In this document: piece after piece, positions 45,601 through 52,863 of the stretch
Layout of the letters: the number at the start of each line of letters is the position of its first letter
How positions within the stretch are numbered: the first letter of the stretch is position 1
Assembly (NCBI GenBank): GCA_016584305.1
Contig: JACEEZ010015360.1
Coordinates: 52,412 to 116,411, forward strand
DNA length: 64,000 nucleotides
From: Chionoecetes opilio
Lineage: Eukaryota > Arthropoda > Malacostraca > Decapoda > Majidae
Direction of reading: 5' to 3'
The notes under the pieces: model-generated
What the model saw: the letters and a program-made list of their open reading frames with translations, nothing else
Told to the model about the DNA's origin: nothing
The model's database searches: none
Made by a program: the position numbers and the translations under genes

Positions 45601-45992
45601 AACATTTTCAGAGTTACTTGATAATCCTTCGACACTGCTCTTAACATCACTTGTTTCATTGGATGTCAAAAGATTTCCACACAGCTTTTGCTCAGTACCC
45701 TCAGAGTGATACTCTTCTGGGTCAGTATCAGCAGGCATCAAAGACTCATTAGTGTTGCCCTCAATGGGTACGTGACCATTCATTTGGTCATATGGGCCAT
45801 CCTTCTCATAGCCTGTGTCTTGAGAATCCCTGGACACACAGCTGTCCTCAGTGGTGCATCCCTTAGTAGTATGTGTCCCTAAGGCTGTGCCAGAATGGCC
45901 AGTGTCCCGCCGCCGCCCAGAACGCGCCATCAGGTACACAAGGGTCCCCACGCCGGACACCGCCGCCGCAGCCCCCAGCCACGCCTTCATTG
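23631..45992 (-). CDS. AKAP1: AKAP1-like A-kinase anchor protein, gene span of placed coding exons
   Basis: AKAP1 tethers protein kinase A, and in other species RNA and phosphatases, at the mitochondrial outer membrane. Seven coding exons on the minus strand encode an N-terminal membrane anchor, a long acidic region, one KH domain and a Tudor domain, which is the order in known AKAP1 proteins. Splice sites are GT-AG and the phases agree across all junctions: 0, 0, 1, 0, 1, 1. About 957 residues are covered, close to the roughly 900 of vertebrate AKAP1. A terminal coding exon must lie below 23631, because exon 7 ends at a donor without a stop. The PKA-binding helix was not pinned down. One base too many in an A6 run splits exon 1 in this assembly. 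Confidence 0.88.
23765..24096. other. AKAP1 intron 6, proximal part; no further feature
   Basis: Start of the 13-kb intron between exons 7 and 6 in plus-strand order. A GGATAATGCATCAC motif near 23960 recurs at 25777-25790, pointing to an unnamed repeat whose ends I could not define. Confidence 0.4.
24101..25483. mobile_element. piggyBac-like non-autonomous element
   Basis: Ends CCTTTACATGGCGGGTGAC (left) and the complement of CCCTTACGCGGCTGGCGAC (right), flanked by TTAA at 24097-24100 and 25484-25487. TTAA target duplication and CCCTT termini are the piggyBac signature. The interior holds two copies of a GTCACGTACTCATACGTC-like motif near the left end and trinucleotide repeats, but no DDD transposase. 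Confidence 0.75.
24740..25140. repeat. (CTA)n and (TAA)n microsatellites
   Basis: Long runs of ACTACT/CTACAA and TAATAA repeats inside the piggyBac-like element. Another TAATAA run lies at 25486-25540. Confidence 0.9.
25488..25914. other. Intronic DNA with a lone Tigger-like end
   Basis: A TAATAA run is followed by sequence ending GGAGATTACTGTA near 25855-25867, whose complement TACAGTAATCTCC resembles a Tigger terminus. No matching left end was found. A motif at 25870-25912 is repeated at 26943-26985, on the other side of the next element. Confidence 0.35.
26147..26480 (-). pseudogene. I/Jockey-type LINE C-terminal fragment
   Basis: The minus strand encodes TSLETIEHFLLQCPRFHSH and HLTCAFLRKTGQL, the zinc-knuckle-like C-terminal region also seen at 39053-39448. 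The 3' side (26095-26146) carries the TCCTCGCAGCCC-type 3' end and a GTT-rich tail. 5'-truncated and inactive. Confidence 0.8.
26484..26720 (-). pseudogene. Second, tandem copy of the LINE C-terminal fragment
   Basis: The text from GCGGGATGCCAGCCCCCGC onward repeats the 26220-26480 segment with small deletions. The two partial copies are in tandem, so the duplication postdates insertion of the LINE into the MITE. Confidence 0.7.
27019..27150 (-). repeat. SINE-like retroposon, GCCTACAGGCGC 3' end
   Basis: Minus-oriented copy with a poly(A) tail (plus-strand T run at 27019-27031) and TGCCTACAGGCGCTATAGG. The body (GTGAACCTCCAGGGC on the minus strand) matches the 7-kb copy. Confidence 0.6.
27150..27240 (-). 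repeat. CR1-type LINE 3' end fragment
   Basis: Contains CTTATTTTCTTATGTTC on the minus strand and an upstream GCGGCCTCTTGTAGC block, both shared with the plus-strand copy at 34005-34082. Octamer-like tail repeats are a CR1 trait. Confidence 0.5.
27560..28095 (-). pseudogene. CR1-like LINE reverse transcriptase fragment
   Basis: Conceptual minus-strand reading shows a CR1-like RT order: VPYERLFGIRKYRRN, then YLRGTEMSTVV, a GxVxGSVL-like block near 27860-27880, and a degraded YADDAKL-type active site near 27785-27810. Frames are interrupted by stops and indels. Together with nearby CR1-type tails this supports a decayed CR1-clade element. Confidence 0.65.
28400..29222. other. Interior of the hAT-type shell; no gene
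   Basis: AT-rich to mixed sequence with a G10 run at 28992-29002 and a GACCGGTCTAGATCGGCC quasi-palindrome near 29124-29142. No coding similarity seen. Confidence 0.35.
29223..30050 (-). pseudogene. LINE C-terminal remnant in low-quality sequence
   Basis: The minus strand resembles the LINE at 40200-41115: fragments such as LLLGNLGNLFPVF, SYDLNLFKRRVQDTSRT and PHTAFPKRV-like blocks recur, and the 3' UTR has GTTGCCAGTCCCTATAAAG read on the plus strand, with a T run at 29228. Many homopolymers look stretched, breaking the frame. Confidence 0.6.
30210..30708. mobile_element. Tigger-like MITE (same family as 38850-39877) with nested LINE tail
   Basis: The right end, inward, is CAGGAGAACCTCATTTAAC followed by TA. 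The left end is damaged but still reads GTTTATCCGGCACCCT, then TTGCCGGA and CGTTGTTTTGA, as at 38860-38925. A LINE 3' end with a T-rich tail is inserted just after TTATGGAACCCCCC. Homopolymer distortion is strong here, including an A run of about 70 at 30568-30635. Confidence 0.65.
30709..31246. other. Unresolved degraded sequence
   Basis: G- and T-rich homopolymer runs throughout. It may contain more LINE sequence on the minus strand, but no motif is reliable. Confidence 0.3.
31247..33993 (-). mobile_element. hAT-like DNA transposon, copy 2 (minus strand, degraded)
   Basis: The element is flanked by the 8-bp direct repeat ATGTAGGT (31239-31246 and 33994-34001). The right end, inward, reads TAGGGTGCCCCAAAAG; the left end TGGGGTTTCCCAAAA is its distorted counterpart. 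Size (2.75 kb) matches copy 1 (2.7 kb). An 8-bp duplication with TAGGG termini is diagnostic of hAT elements. It lies within the larger 28309-34631 shell. Confidence 0.75.
31700..33779 (-). pseudogene. hAT-like transposase, second member, heavily frameshifted
   Basis: The N-terminal region near 33700-33600 reads AAKEVLDFWTRARIPT, clearly homologous to EEEVLPFWSRAGIPT of copy 1, followed by a related SKNK segment. Around 32740-32560 the minus strand shows a damaged version of the DTTASNTG motif (STKTSANTGS) and SFSTCLGSSSGPEIPL, matching the SLSSSSGPDIGIF segment of copy 1. C-terminal parts are scattered over other frames. The number of G, C and T runs suggests base-calling damage on top of real decay. 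Confidence 0.65.
34005..34082 (+). repeat. CR1-type LINE 3' tail
   Basis: Ends CTTATTTTCTTATGTTC plus a further TTATGTTC unit, preceded by TGCGGCCTCTGTAGC. Matches the minus-strand fragment at 27150-27240. Confidence 0.6.
34083..34560. other. Right interior of the hAT-type shell; no gene
   Basis: No recognisable coding region. GATTTAAATAAA-type subterminal repeats start near 34555. Confidence 0.4.
34640..35180. other. Intronic DNA without recognised feature
   Basis: AT-rich AKAP1 intron sequence; open frames are short and lack family resemblance. Confidence 0.4.
35181..35474. mobile_element. Tc1-like element, truncated end
   Basis: Begins, after TA, with CAGTCACCGCAAAAAAAAC, close to the terminus CAGTCGGCGCAAAAAAA of the adjacent foldback. 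Its distal part (AGAAGCATTTTCCTGG, TTGTCGAGAAGATA) aligns with the foldback's AAAGCATTATGCTGGG and TTGTGAAGAAGACA. It is a diverged left end cut by the next element. Confidence 0.6.
35477..36496. mobile_element. Tc1-derived foldback element (1-kb hairpin)
   Basis: Two inverted arms of about 495 bp (35477-35970 and 36001-36496) surround a spacer of about 30 bp. Ends are CAGTCGGCGC and GCGCCGACTG, flanked by TA (35475-35476, 36497-36498). Both arms encode the N-terminal HTH of a Tc1-like transposase; the right arm on the minus strand is best preserved (SGKTIGQIAREMCVSKHTV). No catalytic domain is present. It lies in AKAP1 intron 6. Confidence 0.85.
36009..36389 (-). pseudogene. Tc1-like transposase N-terminal HTH fragment
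   Basis: The minus-strand frame encodes HYAGQISINCEEDTY and IGQIAREMCVSKHTVSVW, a helix-turn-helix of the Tc1 type that binds the element's terminal repeats. The opposite arm (35735-35870, plus) carries the same coding text with one or more frameshifts. The DDE part is absent, so it is only a DNA-binding relic. Confidence 0.7.
36749..36958 (-). CDS. AKAP1: AKAP1 coding exon 6 (Tudor core)
   Basis: This 210-base exon (phase 1 to 1) runs from a CTCCCCATCAG acceptor to GTCACAG|GTATGT. It encodes VAHISDHWLRCQVFS, LVLLLDAGGTASVPSSSL and IRYDYMTLPFQASQC. The W-R-(A/C)-x-V strand followed by a D-x-G turn is the hallmark of a Tudor domain. A 13-kb repeat-filled intron follows. Confidence 0.92.
37168..37348 (-). 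CDS. AKAP1: AKAP1 coding exon 5 (start of Tudor region)
   Basis: This 181-base exon (phase 0 to 1) begins after GATTTTTACAG and ends AGTG|GTGAGT. It encodes IELTAGVVVEVRVSAVVSG, GELWVQQPLHPSYSAL and a Pro-rich end. The beta-strand pattern preceding the Tudor core, with a VQQPLHPSY segment, matches the extended Tudor module of AKAP1/TDRKH-type proteins. Confidence 0.88.
37632..37780 (-). CDS. AKAP1: AKAP1 coding exon 4 (KH domain C-terminal part)
   Basis: This 149-base exon (phase 1 to 0) lies between CCCTCCCTGCAG and ATGCAG|GTGTGT. It encodes GTKQQVNAALELIRKHFPES, the last helix of the KH fold, then a Gln-rich linker (SSQQQTQPQVQ) toward the Tudor domain. The KH domain is thus split by one intron after its beta-sheet, which holds a small MITE. 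Confidence 0.92.
37985..38272. mobile_element. Small MITE in AKAP1 intron 3
   Basis: Inverted ends CCCATAGACGTTACGATTTG (left) and the complement of CCCATAGACGTTATCATTTG (right) bound about 285 bp without coding potential. The target duplication is unclear, so the superfamily is not assigned. Confidence 0.55.
38550..38673 (-). CDS. AKAP1: AKAP1 coding exon 3 (KH domain N-terminal part)
   Basis: The exon begins ATGTTGGTAGG after a TTGTCTGTCAG acceptor and ends GTTGAAG|GTGAGG, 124 bases, phase 0 to 1. It encodes MLVGRLIGRKGAFINKI and ATVIVHPHKNRKLKL. The GRKG loop is the GxxG nucleic-acid-binding motif of a type I KH domain. KH domains of AKAP1 bind mRNAs at the mitochondrial surface. The Met at the exon start is internal, not an initiation codon. 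Confidence 0.92.
38850..39877. mobile_element. Tigger-like MITE with nested LINE
   Basis: Inverted termini CAGGAGAACCTCGTTTATCC (left) and the complement of CAGGAGAACCTCATTTAACC (right), flanked by TA (38848-38849, 39878-39879). A lone, related terminus CAGTGGAACTCCCTTTATCG lies just outside at 38769. A LINE 3' region occupies 38985-39770. Confidence 0.85.
39053..39770 (-). pseudogene. I/Jockey-type LINE: RNase H and C-terminal domain
   Basis: The minus strand encodes an RNase H domain (AVVYTDSLSSLHLL, FQWVPSHAGIPGNEVADSAA) from 39755, a frameshift near 39450, then a C-terminal region with LTRLRLGHTTLTAHL and HCPWCMNFLETIEHF. RNase H at the end of ORF2 is typical of I-group LINEs. The 3' end has a GTT-rich tail near 38975-38990. 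5'-truncated and frameshifted. Confidence 0.88.
40200..41115 (+). pseudogene. Second LINE family, C-terminal remnant
   Basis: Reads, with stops and frameshifts, as the part after the RT domain: LYRGLIRPCLEYVSHVWGGS, then an SPLHELTVFNLYIT-like segment, and KLWNSL-like text near 40895-40915, ending with a 3' UTR GGGGCTGGCAGCTAGCAGG. The same family is seen in degraded form at 29223-30050. It is inserted into the RTE-type remnant. Confidence 0.7.
41900..42090. repeat. Minisatellite of CCATTACCCATCACC-type units
   Basis: Tandem variants of ACCCATTACCCATCACC and CACCCATTCACTC. It encodes only low-complexity peptides and splits the RTE-type LINE. Confidence 0.9.
42682..42801 (-). CDS. AKAP1: AKAP1 coding exon 2
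   Basis: This 120-base exon (40 codons, phase 0 at both ends) lies between a TGTATCCACAG acceptor and a CCACAG|GTGAGC donor. It encodes KSVDSGQGSSEIEPE and then EQYIFYDFEIPQ. The final FEIPQ leads directly into the KH domain in the next exon, as in other AKAP1 proteins, where a similar EFEIP segment precedes it. The upstream 1.2-kb intron contains a foldback MITE. Confidence 0.88.
43033..43980. mobile_element. Foldback MITE (family F) in AKAP1 intron 1
   Basis: Outer ends carry CATAGACCACTGTATACC (left) and GGTATACAGTGGTCTATG (right). Inverted arms (43125-43480 and 43560-43885) match the palindrome at 17165-17800: GTAATCTTCGTAAATG left, CATTTACGTAAT-like right. The left linker (43033-43122) is the inverse of 15888-15972. 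It lies just downstream of AKAP1 exon 1. Confidence 0.75.
44037..45992 (-). CDS. AKAP1: AKAP1 coding exon 1 (anchor and acidic region)
   Basis: The exon follows an acceptor (CCCTCACAG) and starts two bases before the ATG at 45990. The protein begins MKAWLGAAAAVSGVGTL then VYLMARSGRRR: a hydrophobic segment followed by basic residues, as in mitochondrial outer-membrane signal anchors. The rest is acidic, rich in Glu/Gln/Ser, with Gln-Glu repeats (about 44260-44560). It ends at a CTTG|GTAAAT donor at 44037. Two frames cover it: 45990-45373, then 45386 downward. The switch coincides with a six-T run at 45387-45392. ATG to donor is 1954 bases, one more than 651 codons, so a single surplus base explains it. 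Confidence 0.85.
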
Positions 45993-45999
45993 CTGTGAG

Positions 46000-47143
46000 G
46001 GGAAAAGCTATCAATACATATTTCATCCCAGGAATCAGTGTCATAATTAGTCATTATTTTCTGCTATGTTTTAACACCTAGCACCGTGACATGATAATAA
46101 TGTTGTCCATCCAAATAATGCACCTATTCACCTATTCATTGACATAAATACATTCTAATGGATGCAGTATTCAAAGGCCATATAAAACAAAGTTCAGATG
46201 CAGATGGCATACCATTCTACCTCCAATAAAACAATCTTAGGCTTTTAGCCCTGCATTGGTACCATGAACTTGTGACTCATGGATAGGTTGTGTTGCCTGT
46301 GCTGGGTTCAGTACTCCTGGCTGAACTGTGAGGTGGGGTTCAGGTCAAGACAGTCCCTAACCATGGCAGCCTCCCACAACGGTCCTGCCCGAAGGCCCTC
46401 TCCAACGGCCTCATGTTGACCATTTCAAAATGTTCACTAAACAATTAAAGGATCACAGATTTTATTGTTACTACCCATCACGAACATTCTAAATTTTCAA
46501 ATCATTACAACCCTGTCATAAATGAACTACTTAGCCTACACAACTAATGTCCTAAAACATTTATTTAACAACATAGTATGCTGATATTTCACCTTCCTTA
46601 CAATATCTCACAGCTCATGGCTCAACGACAGACAGACACAGTATGATGATTTTACCAACAAAACTGACACTGACCTGACCTCGCATCTAATTTCCTTCCC
46701 CCTAGTGTAAGTTAATAAACAAAAAAACTGGCAATCAAGGTTTTGTTTTATCAGCAGAAAAGCAGCCGATTCATATCTAGAAGTTCGTCTTCTACAGATT
46801 TCATACATAATATTTTTTGCCATTGTGGAAGCTCACTGGAGTGTGACTGCAAATGTCAGGTGAGCTATTCAACTCATATATCATTATATTTCAACACTGC
46901 ATACATAAATAGATCAGCTAGATTCTAATGGTCCGAAATGTACACTAATGTGTTCCCATGTGTTTCATTTCGTAGAGTAAGTTTGTGTATGCATATGGTT
47001 AGCTTAAATATCATGAAGTTTTGCAAGATGAAAAATTTCCATTTCAAATATTTTTTTCCAGTAGGTACTATATGGTGTGGGTGTCTTTGGGTGTTTGGGG
47101 TCAGGAAAAGCTTGTGGATCGTGTGTGATTGTTTTCATATGAA
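46000..47143. other. AKAP1 upstream region; no confirmed exon
   Basis: Exon 1 starts with an acceptor at 45993-45995, so a 5' UTR exon must lie above 45995, but none could be placed. No clear promoter motif is evident. Confidence 0.4.
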
Positions 47144-48830
47144 AATCAATCAATCAATCATTGGGGGCATACGCCGGGGGGCGTGTCGCCTCGCCCACCC
47201 TATGACGCCACTCCCGGGGGTCACCACGCGCGAGTTCCCATGCAGGCTCCCTTCCCATACCAAGCAACTCTCGACAGGAAACATCAACTTGCCCCAGCCA
47301 CGAGCCTTGTGGGCGCCCCCTTGGCCTCCTCCACACCGGATTGTCTCTTACAGATACAACCCGATGGGAAGGATCGGTTTCAGGGTAGCGTGCCACATGC
47401 CCATAGAGCCGAAGATGGCGCTGACGGACTATGCAGGTAATAGGCCTCGATTCAGTCTCACGGTGCAATCGCTGATTTGACACGTAATCATCCCAGCGAT
47501 ACCCCATGATTCTTCGAAGACACTATTACCAAAGGCATCGATTCGCATCTTCAAATCACTATTTAGTGTCCATGTCTCACAACCATAGAGTAAGACAGGG
47601 ATCACAAGCGACTTGAAGATCCAGATCTTTGTCCTCCTGCACAGGTACCGACAACCCCAAATACTCTTGCTGAGCGAGTCCATAACACCATGGGCTATGC
47701 CAATCCGCCGTAAGACTTCTTGACGTGACCCGCCGTCATTATGGACTGCGCTACCAAGGTATGTAAAACTGTCCAAGATCTCAATGTCCTCACCGCACAC
47801 ATGAACAGACTGTACTGCTTCATCTAGTAAGCCTCCAAACACCTGGACCTTGGTCTTGAGCTAAGAGACCTCAAGTCCCAAAGGCTTTGTCTCCTCGTGC
47901 AGTGCCTCGAGAGCCATCACCAGGACCTCCAGCGACTCAGCAAAGATTACTGCATCATCAGCAAAAACAAGATCAGTGATCTTGGTGTTGCCAAGGGATG
48001 CTCCACAATCACTTTGATCTAAACTGTGCCCAAAACCCAGTCCATAAAAGTGTTGAAAAGTGATGTTTTTGGGGCAAAGATGCACCCTTGCCTCACTCCT
48101 GTATTCACAGGAAAGAAGCTGGATACACCTCCCCCACACTTCACAGCACTCTCAGTCCCAGAATACAGACCAGTCATCAAACCAATAGTCCTTGCAGGAA
48201 TCCCGCGAGGTCGCAGAAGGTCCCAGAGTGCCTCACGATGCACTGAGTCAAACGTCTTCTTGAGATCAACATAGGCTGCAAGCTTCCCGTCAAAACTCAC
48301 GTTGGCGTCCACCAGGACGTGAAGTGCTAGGATACGGTCCGTTGTTGACTAACCAGGCATGACCCCAGACTGCTGAGGTCTCTGATGCTTCAGCAGATGG
48401 CTGCAGATCCATGTCAGCAATAGATAGGCAAGCAGCTTGCCTGGCATGCTGAGCAATGTAATACCGCAGTAATGGTTGCAGTCCTGACGGTCCTCTTTCC
48501 CTTTCCAGATAGGGATGACCAACCCTTTTCCAGTCAGGAGAAATGGTACCTGATTGTCACACGGCAGTCAGGACAGCATGCAACCCGTGGATCATGACCT
48601 CAACCCCAGCTTTGAGGAGCTCTGCACTGATATTACAAACACCAGCTGCCTTTCCACCCCTCAACTTTGCTACAGCCTCTCTGACTTCGTCAAGAGTGTG
48701 CAGTTTTGTCAATGAGAGGATCAGCATCCACTGCCTGTAATCCAGTGGTGTGGAGCTGCCCAATTGGAGGGTCCACCGTGAACAATGAAAGCATTTTGAG
48801 CCCCATTTCCCATGGCACAATTGAATAATA
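47144..48830 (-). pseudogene. RTE-type LINE, RT to 3' end, frameshifted
   Basis: Minus-strand blocks in order: RT N-terminal part (EVREAVAKLRGGKAAG, 48820-48557), then AAYVDLKKTFDSVHREALWD and NTGVRQGC (48312-48019), active site LVFADDAVIFAES (48000-47930), and ILDSFTYLGSAVHNDGGS with VLLYGCETWTL (47842-47429). The C-terminal end is RQRHLRLYGHVARYP and RRPRGRPQGSW (47507-47154). The element ends at a TGAT-type tetranucleotide tail (47144-47160), as RTE-clade LINEs do. Four frames and a missing 5' end make it inactive. Confidence 0.9.
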
Positions 48831-49294
48831 ATAGCGATACATATACTACCGAAAATGTAGTTATATCAGCCAGAAACGATTAAGTTAGGTAAAATCAGAT
48901 TAGGTTAGAAGTGGGGTTTGGTTTAGTAACAGATGATATCAAGAAAAAATGAAAATGATCAAAACTACGAGTGCAAAATGGATAAAGATTTGCGGGGCAG
49001 GCACCTGTAAAAACAAATTTGACTTCCAGCAGAAACGAGTGCCATATTCATTAAAAGCACATCAAAACTATTCAGGAAAACTAAGTTTGGTACATATTTT
49101 GTTTATGACTGTTGCAAGATTTTCAGACAAGTTTGATTTTGTTTTGCTTAATAGTACTATCTGATGTTTTTCCTAATAGAGATAGTTTTTTCCTGTGTAA
49201 ACCATAAAAATATTGTGTTATTTGCAATTCGAAGAAGTGATGACAAATTTCTAATAATACATTTTTTATAGACTTTTTGACGGGAAAAAAACTC
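48831..49294. other. No feature recognised
   Basis: AT-rich DNA between the LINE and the TTAA element; short open frames only. Confidence 0.4.
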
Positions 49295-49298
49295 TTAA

Positions 49299-50717
49299 AG
49301 TAATCGTCCAGACCATTTCATCATTCCTGATTTAATGCAATCAAATCATAGCCATTAACGAGTATATCAACAATACATCGTCGCTTTTTGTATCCTATCA
49401 GCCGTTTTTAAATAATCCGCAAATCAAAATCTGCAAATTCCCCGAGTTTTCAAAACACTCTCAAGGTTTGCAGACGCTCAGGCTCAGGCTCGGTGACGTA
49501 GCATCAGGGAGGCTCCTCTTCCCGCGCTGATCAGAGAGGCACGTAAACACAGAGATAAATATAGTACTTGAAGATATTTGGGTGTTTCTGATAGATTTTT
49601 TTTGCTATATGCCACATGCATGCATCCTTTATGGGTGCAGCAAGACAGCTGTGCCTTTCGAGAAAAGTTTGCACATGGAAAGGAGTGGCGTGTGTAGGGT
49701 GATACACGCCTATAGTGTGTTGGGGCGGGCAGTTGTGTTGAGAAACAGTGTGTAGCAAGGGTACACAGCTGGTGAAAGACTGGGTGAGTGTGCAGCGCAA
49801 CTAGTCGGCTACCCAGTGTGTGGGTTGGGACGACGAGTGTGAGGTGAGCCTGTGTACATGGGTGTGCTGGACAAGGGCGGCGCCCCCCCGTAAGACAGTG
49901 ACTCAGTCCAACACCATACCAGACCAGGTGGCCCTGTTAGACAGGGACGCCAGGACTAGCAGCAGCAGTGGACCACCACGACTGTGAGACTTTGCCTCTT
50001 AACAAGACCAAGTAAACCAAGTAAACCAGTTGTGGAGTGGGCGTGCCCTGTGGTGAGAGACCCTGTGGTGGTGTGGCTGTCACACTTTCTGCCTTCCCGC
50101 CCGCATATTTTCCAACTCTATGCTGTAGTTAATGCTAGTATGTGGTTTCCGAGTAATGACGTTTGACTGTAGCTCCAAAACTAACCATAGGATTTTCTCG
50201 AAAGTACCTTCATTGTGATTCCCACAAACACATGGTTTAACCTTATTTACCAATCCATGTTTTGGAGAAGTGCCAGGTCCTCCTGCTGAACCTCAGGCTC
50301 TGCTAACACCTGTTCATCCACCTCGTACTCGGGCTCAAACATATAGGATCCCATGACAATCTGAGGTTCGTTTTCCTCATAGTATACGCGACCAGCGTCA
50401 TTTCTTTCGGTGTCAGATTGAGCATCGTACTCTAGATCTGTCACAGCGACAGATTCACTGTCTGACACCGAAGTACAATCGCTCATCATAACATTTGCCG
50501 ACAGGTGTCAGACAGTGTCTGCGGGCGTCCCTGTTCTGACATCATCAATAACAGTCGTAGCCCTGTTGGAGGGAAGGGTTTTTTTTCGCTCGCTTTTTAC
50601 AAAAGTCGTGTTTTTACGGAAATAAGGCCTGGAAATCAATTATTTTTGGTGGATTAGGTGTTTTGAATGTACATTCAACATAATTCGGCAAAAAAAAATT
50701 GGGTCTGGACGACTACT
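49299..50717 (-). mobile_element. TTAA-target DNA transposon, copy 2
   Basis: Ends AGTAATCGTCCAGACC and GGTCTGGACGACTACT with TTAA on both sides (49295-49298, 50718-50721). Very similar to 4117-5405 throughout, except that a 123-bp segment (49907-50029) is present here and missing there. Family assignment as for copy 1. Confidence 0.88.
50247..50489 (-). CDS. Acidic 80-residue ORF of the TTAA element, copy 2
   Basis: Nearly identical to the ORF at 5179-4937 (for example GSYMFEPEY here against GSYMFDPEY there; GRVYYEE against GRIYYEE). The substitutions are conservative and no stop has appeared, which hints at selection at the family level or recent spread. The same donor-like GATTG|GTAAATAAGG overlaps its end. 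Function unknown; probably the first exon of an otherwise missing transposase gene. Confidence 0.5.
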   Translation of the reverse strand: MMSDCTSVSDSESVAVTDLEYDAQSDTERNDAGRVYYEENEPQIVMGSYMFEPEYEVDEQVLAEPEVQQEDLALLQNMDW

Positions 50718-50734
50718 TTAATGATAAATCTTAA

Positions 50735-51010
50735 GAACAAAGGCTCCACCCCCTATCTTCTTCTTCTTCTAGCCAACAAGCTTGGGGACATGGTGGGAAA
50801 CCGGGGTTTTTGGGTGGGGGAGCACACACATAAGGGAAATATGGACCCCCACAAAAAAATCCCAAAACTAGGGAAATTTCCCTAGTTCATAGACTTTATC
50901 GGGGCCATATTTCCCTCATATGTGTGCTCCCCCACCCAAAAACCCCAGTTTCCACCATGTCCCCAAGCTTGTTGGCTATAAGAAGATAGGAGGTTGAGCC
51001 TTTATTCTAA
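50735..51010. repeat. Palindromic repeat with arms of about 110 bp
   Basis: GCCAACAAGCTTGGGGACATG near 50773 pairs with CATGTCCCCAAGCTTGTTGG near 50957; the arms continue through AAAGGCTC at the outer ends and AGCACACACAT inside. The loop is about 60 bp and contains CTAGGGAAATTTCCCTAG, itself a small palindrome. No coding potential. Confidence 0.8.
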
Positions 51011-51101
51011 AGATGACAAAACTCTAGACCTAACCTAGCACCCCTCCTCGACCCCCCGTGCTGTGCACTAATCTAACCTAACGTGCCCTAACCTAACTTA
51101 A

Positions 51102-51282
51102 GGCGTTTTCTGCGGGGGATTTTTGGTTGCAATCGGAAAATTTTCGGTTGCAAACGGTCACAACAACAACAACAAATGATTGCGGGTCGGGCCAATCATC
51201 TTCCCTGGATGGTTGAACAGGGATCGAAATTTGAGCAACCGAAATTTTTTCGGTTGCAATCAGGATCCCCGCAGAAAACGCC
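51102..51282. mobile_element. Small MITE with GGCGTTTTCTGCGGGG ends
   Basis: Ends GGCGTTTTCTGCGGGG (left) and CCCCGCAGAAAACGCC (right) are exact inverted repeats, followed inward by GGTTGCAATC-type subterminal pairs. The flanks do not give a clear duplication. GGC ends resemble PIF/Harbinger MITEs. Confidence 0.7.
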
Positions 51283-51371
51283 TCTACTCTAACCTAACGG
51301 GGGGGGGGGGGGGGCCTCCACCCCGCCCTCGACCCCCAAGTCCTGTGCACTAACCTTACCTAACCTAGCGG

Positions 51372-52529
51372 ACGGGGGCGCACTTCTCAAAACTTGGGAA
51401 AAATATAATAGAAAAATGAAATTTAATATCGGCCATGTAGGCAAAGTAAGGATCGGCACTCATTAAAATCTAAACAGATGTGTTAAGGACAGTAAGTATA
51501 ATACGTAGAGCCAACATTTGGATCAGCTTAGCGTGGAGACCTTGTTCTTAAGATTTTCCGAATCCAGACACAGTCATCTACTTAATATTTGCCCTAACTT
51601 TCTGCCTCGAAATCGCGGGATGACCTACTAAACCGTAAATTTACCTAAAAGATTAGTCCTTCATAAGGAAGTAAGCGAGATATGGCAGGGTTGATAAAAC
51701 GAATCTTAACCCGAAATGTTACCGTGTATTTATGTAAAATTTAATGTGGTTTGCCGTTTGTTGTCAGTTTGTTAAACCCATCCTGCAAATCCTTCCCCTC
51801 ACTCAGCTCACCTAACACCTCCATCTGGGCTCAATAAGACTCATACACGTTCATATGTGGTGGAAATCAAGCGGAAAGAGTCTTTTATAAGTTCAGACAA
51901 AGATTATAATCCCTATCATTAGATGACCTTTTAGTCCCCGACCTCACAGACGGGCCCGCCATAAGGACCTCTTTCAGCCCATGTCTAACAGCCTGTAGCC
52001 AGGTTTATCAGCCTCCTCCTGCACCTCCCGCATATTTTCACAGTGGTGGTCTAAAGAGGAGCCCAAGTCATAAGGTTCTTACCAGTCTCTGTAAAAAGAA
52101 GATACTCAAATTATCCCCCGCACGCCAACACGTGCACTCTTTCGTCTATAAACACAACTGATCTGATCTTGGTCTGGGTCTCGGTGGTGAGGTCTGGGTC
52201 ATGGTCCTGGTGTGAGGTCTGCTTCTTGTATAGTCTTTTGGTGTTGGTTATGGTGGTGGTGAATTTAATCCTAGTCCAACTTATGGTCTAGATTTTGGTC
52301 TACATCTTGGTGATGATTTTTGTATTTGGTCTGCGTCGCCTTAGGTGGGTTTTGGTCTCGGTCTTGTTTCCTATGCCGTATGCTTTCATTTCCACAGACT
52401 ATACATTGGAGACAGCAGGTAGCACATACTAACGTTTTTTTCTACAGAGTTACATACTCTGTAACTCTGTACACCCAACCGAATACTCATCCAAAGACTA
52501 CTGTATACTGGACTTGTTACTGGCGCAAC
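51372..52529. other. No gene recognised; short GGTCTNGGT-type low complexity
   Basis: A stretch of GGTCTGGGTC/TGGTGGTG repeats at 52155-52330; the remainder has no recognisable feature. Confidence 0.4.
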
Positions 52530-52863
52530 CCGCCCATCAGTGGCGTAGCTAGGTATTTATCATTGGGTGGGCACCTGGGGGGGTGCACAGCTGACTATGG
52601 GGGGGTTCACTAGATGAGCTGAACAAGCCCATACAGCTGGGGAGTTTGGTGGGGACTGGGGACTTACTTTAACTTACAGTGCCAAGACCCCCCACCCCCC
52701 CACCCCCCCACCCCTTGCATATTTTGCATTCTGACCAATATCAAGAGTTAAATCTGATGTCGTATGGACTATGGAAGGCTATTAGATTTTATTCTAGGTG
52801 TGTGTGTTGAGTACTGTAGGCTACGGTAGGGTATCATCCAGTTGCTGATGGAGAACGAAATAA

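Noticed and set aside
44062..45621. Plus-strand frames opposite AKAP1 exon 1
   Set aside because: Shadows of the Glu/Gln-rich exon, which read as Leu/Phe/Ser-rich peptides on the other strand.
51005..51370. Short CCTAA-type repeats resembling arthropod telomeric TTAGG
   Set aside because: Only two or three imperfect units in each place, separated by unrelated sequence; too few to call an interstitial telomere.
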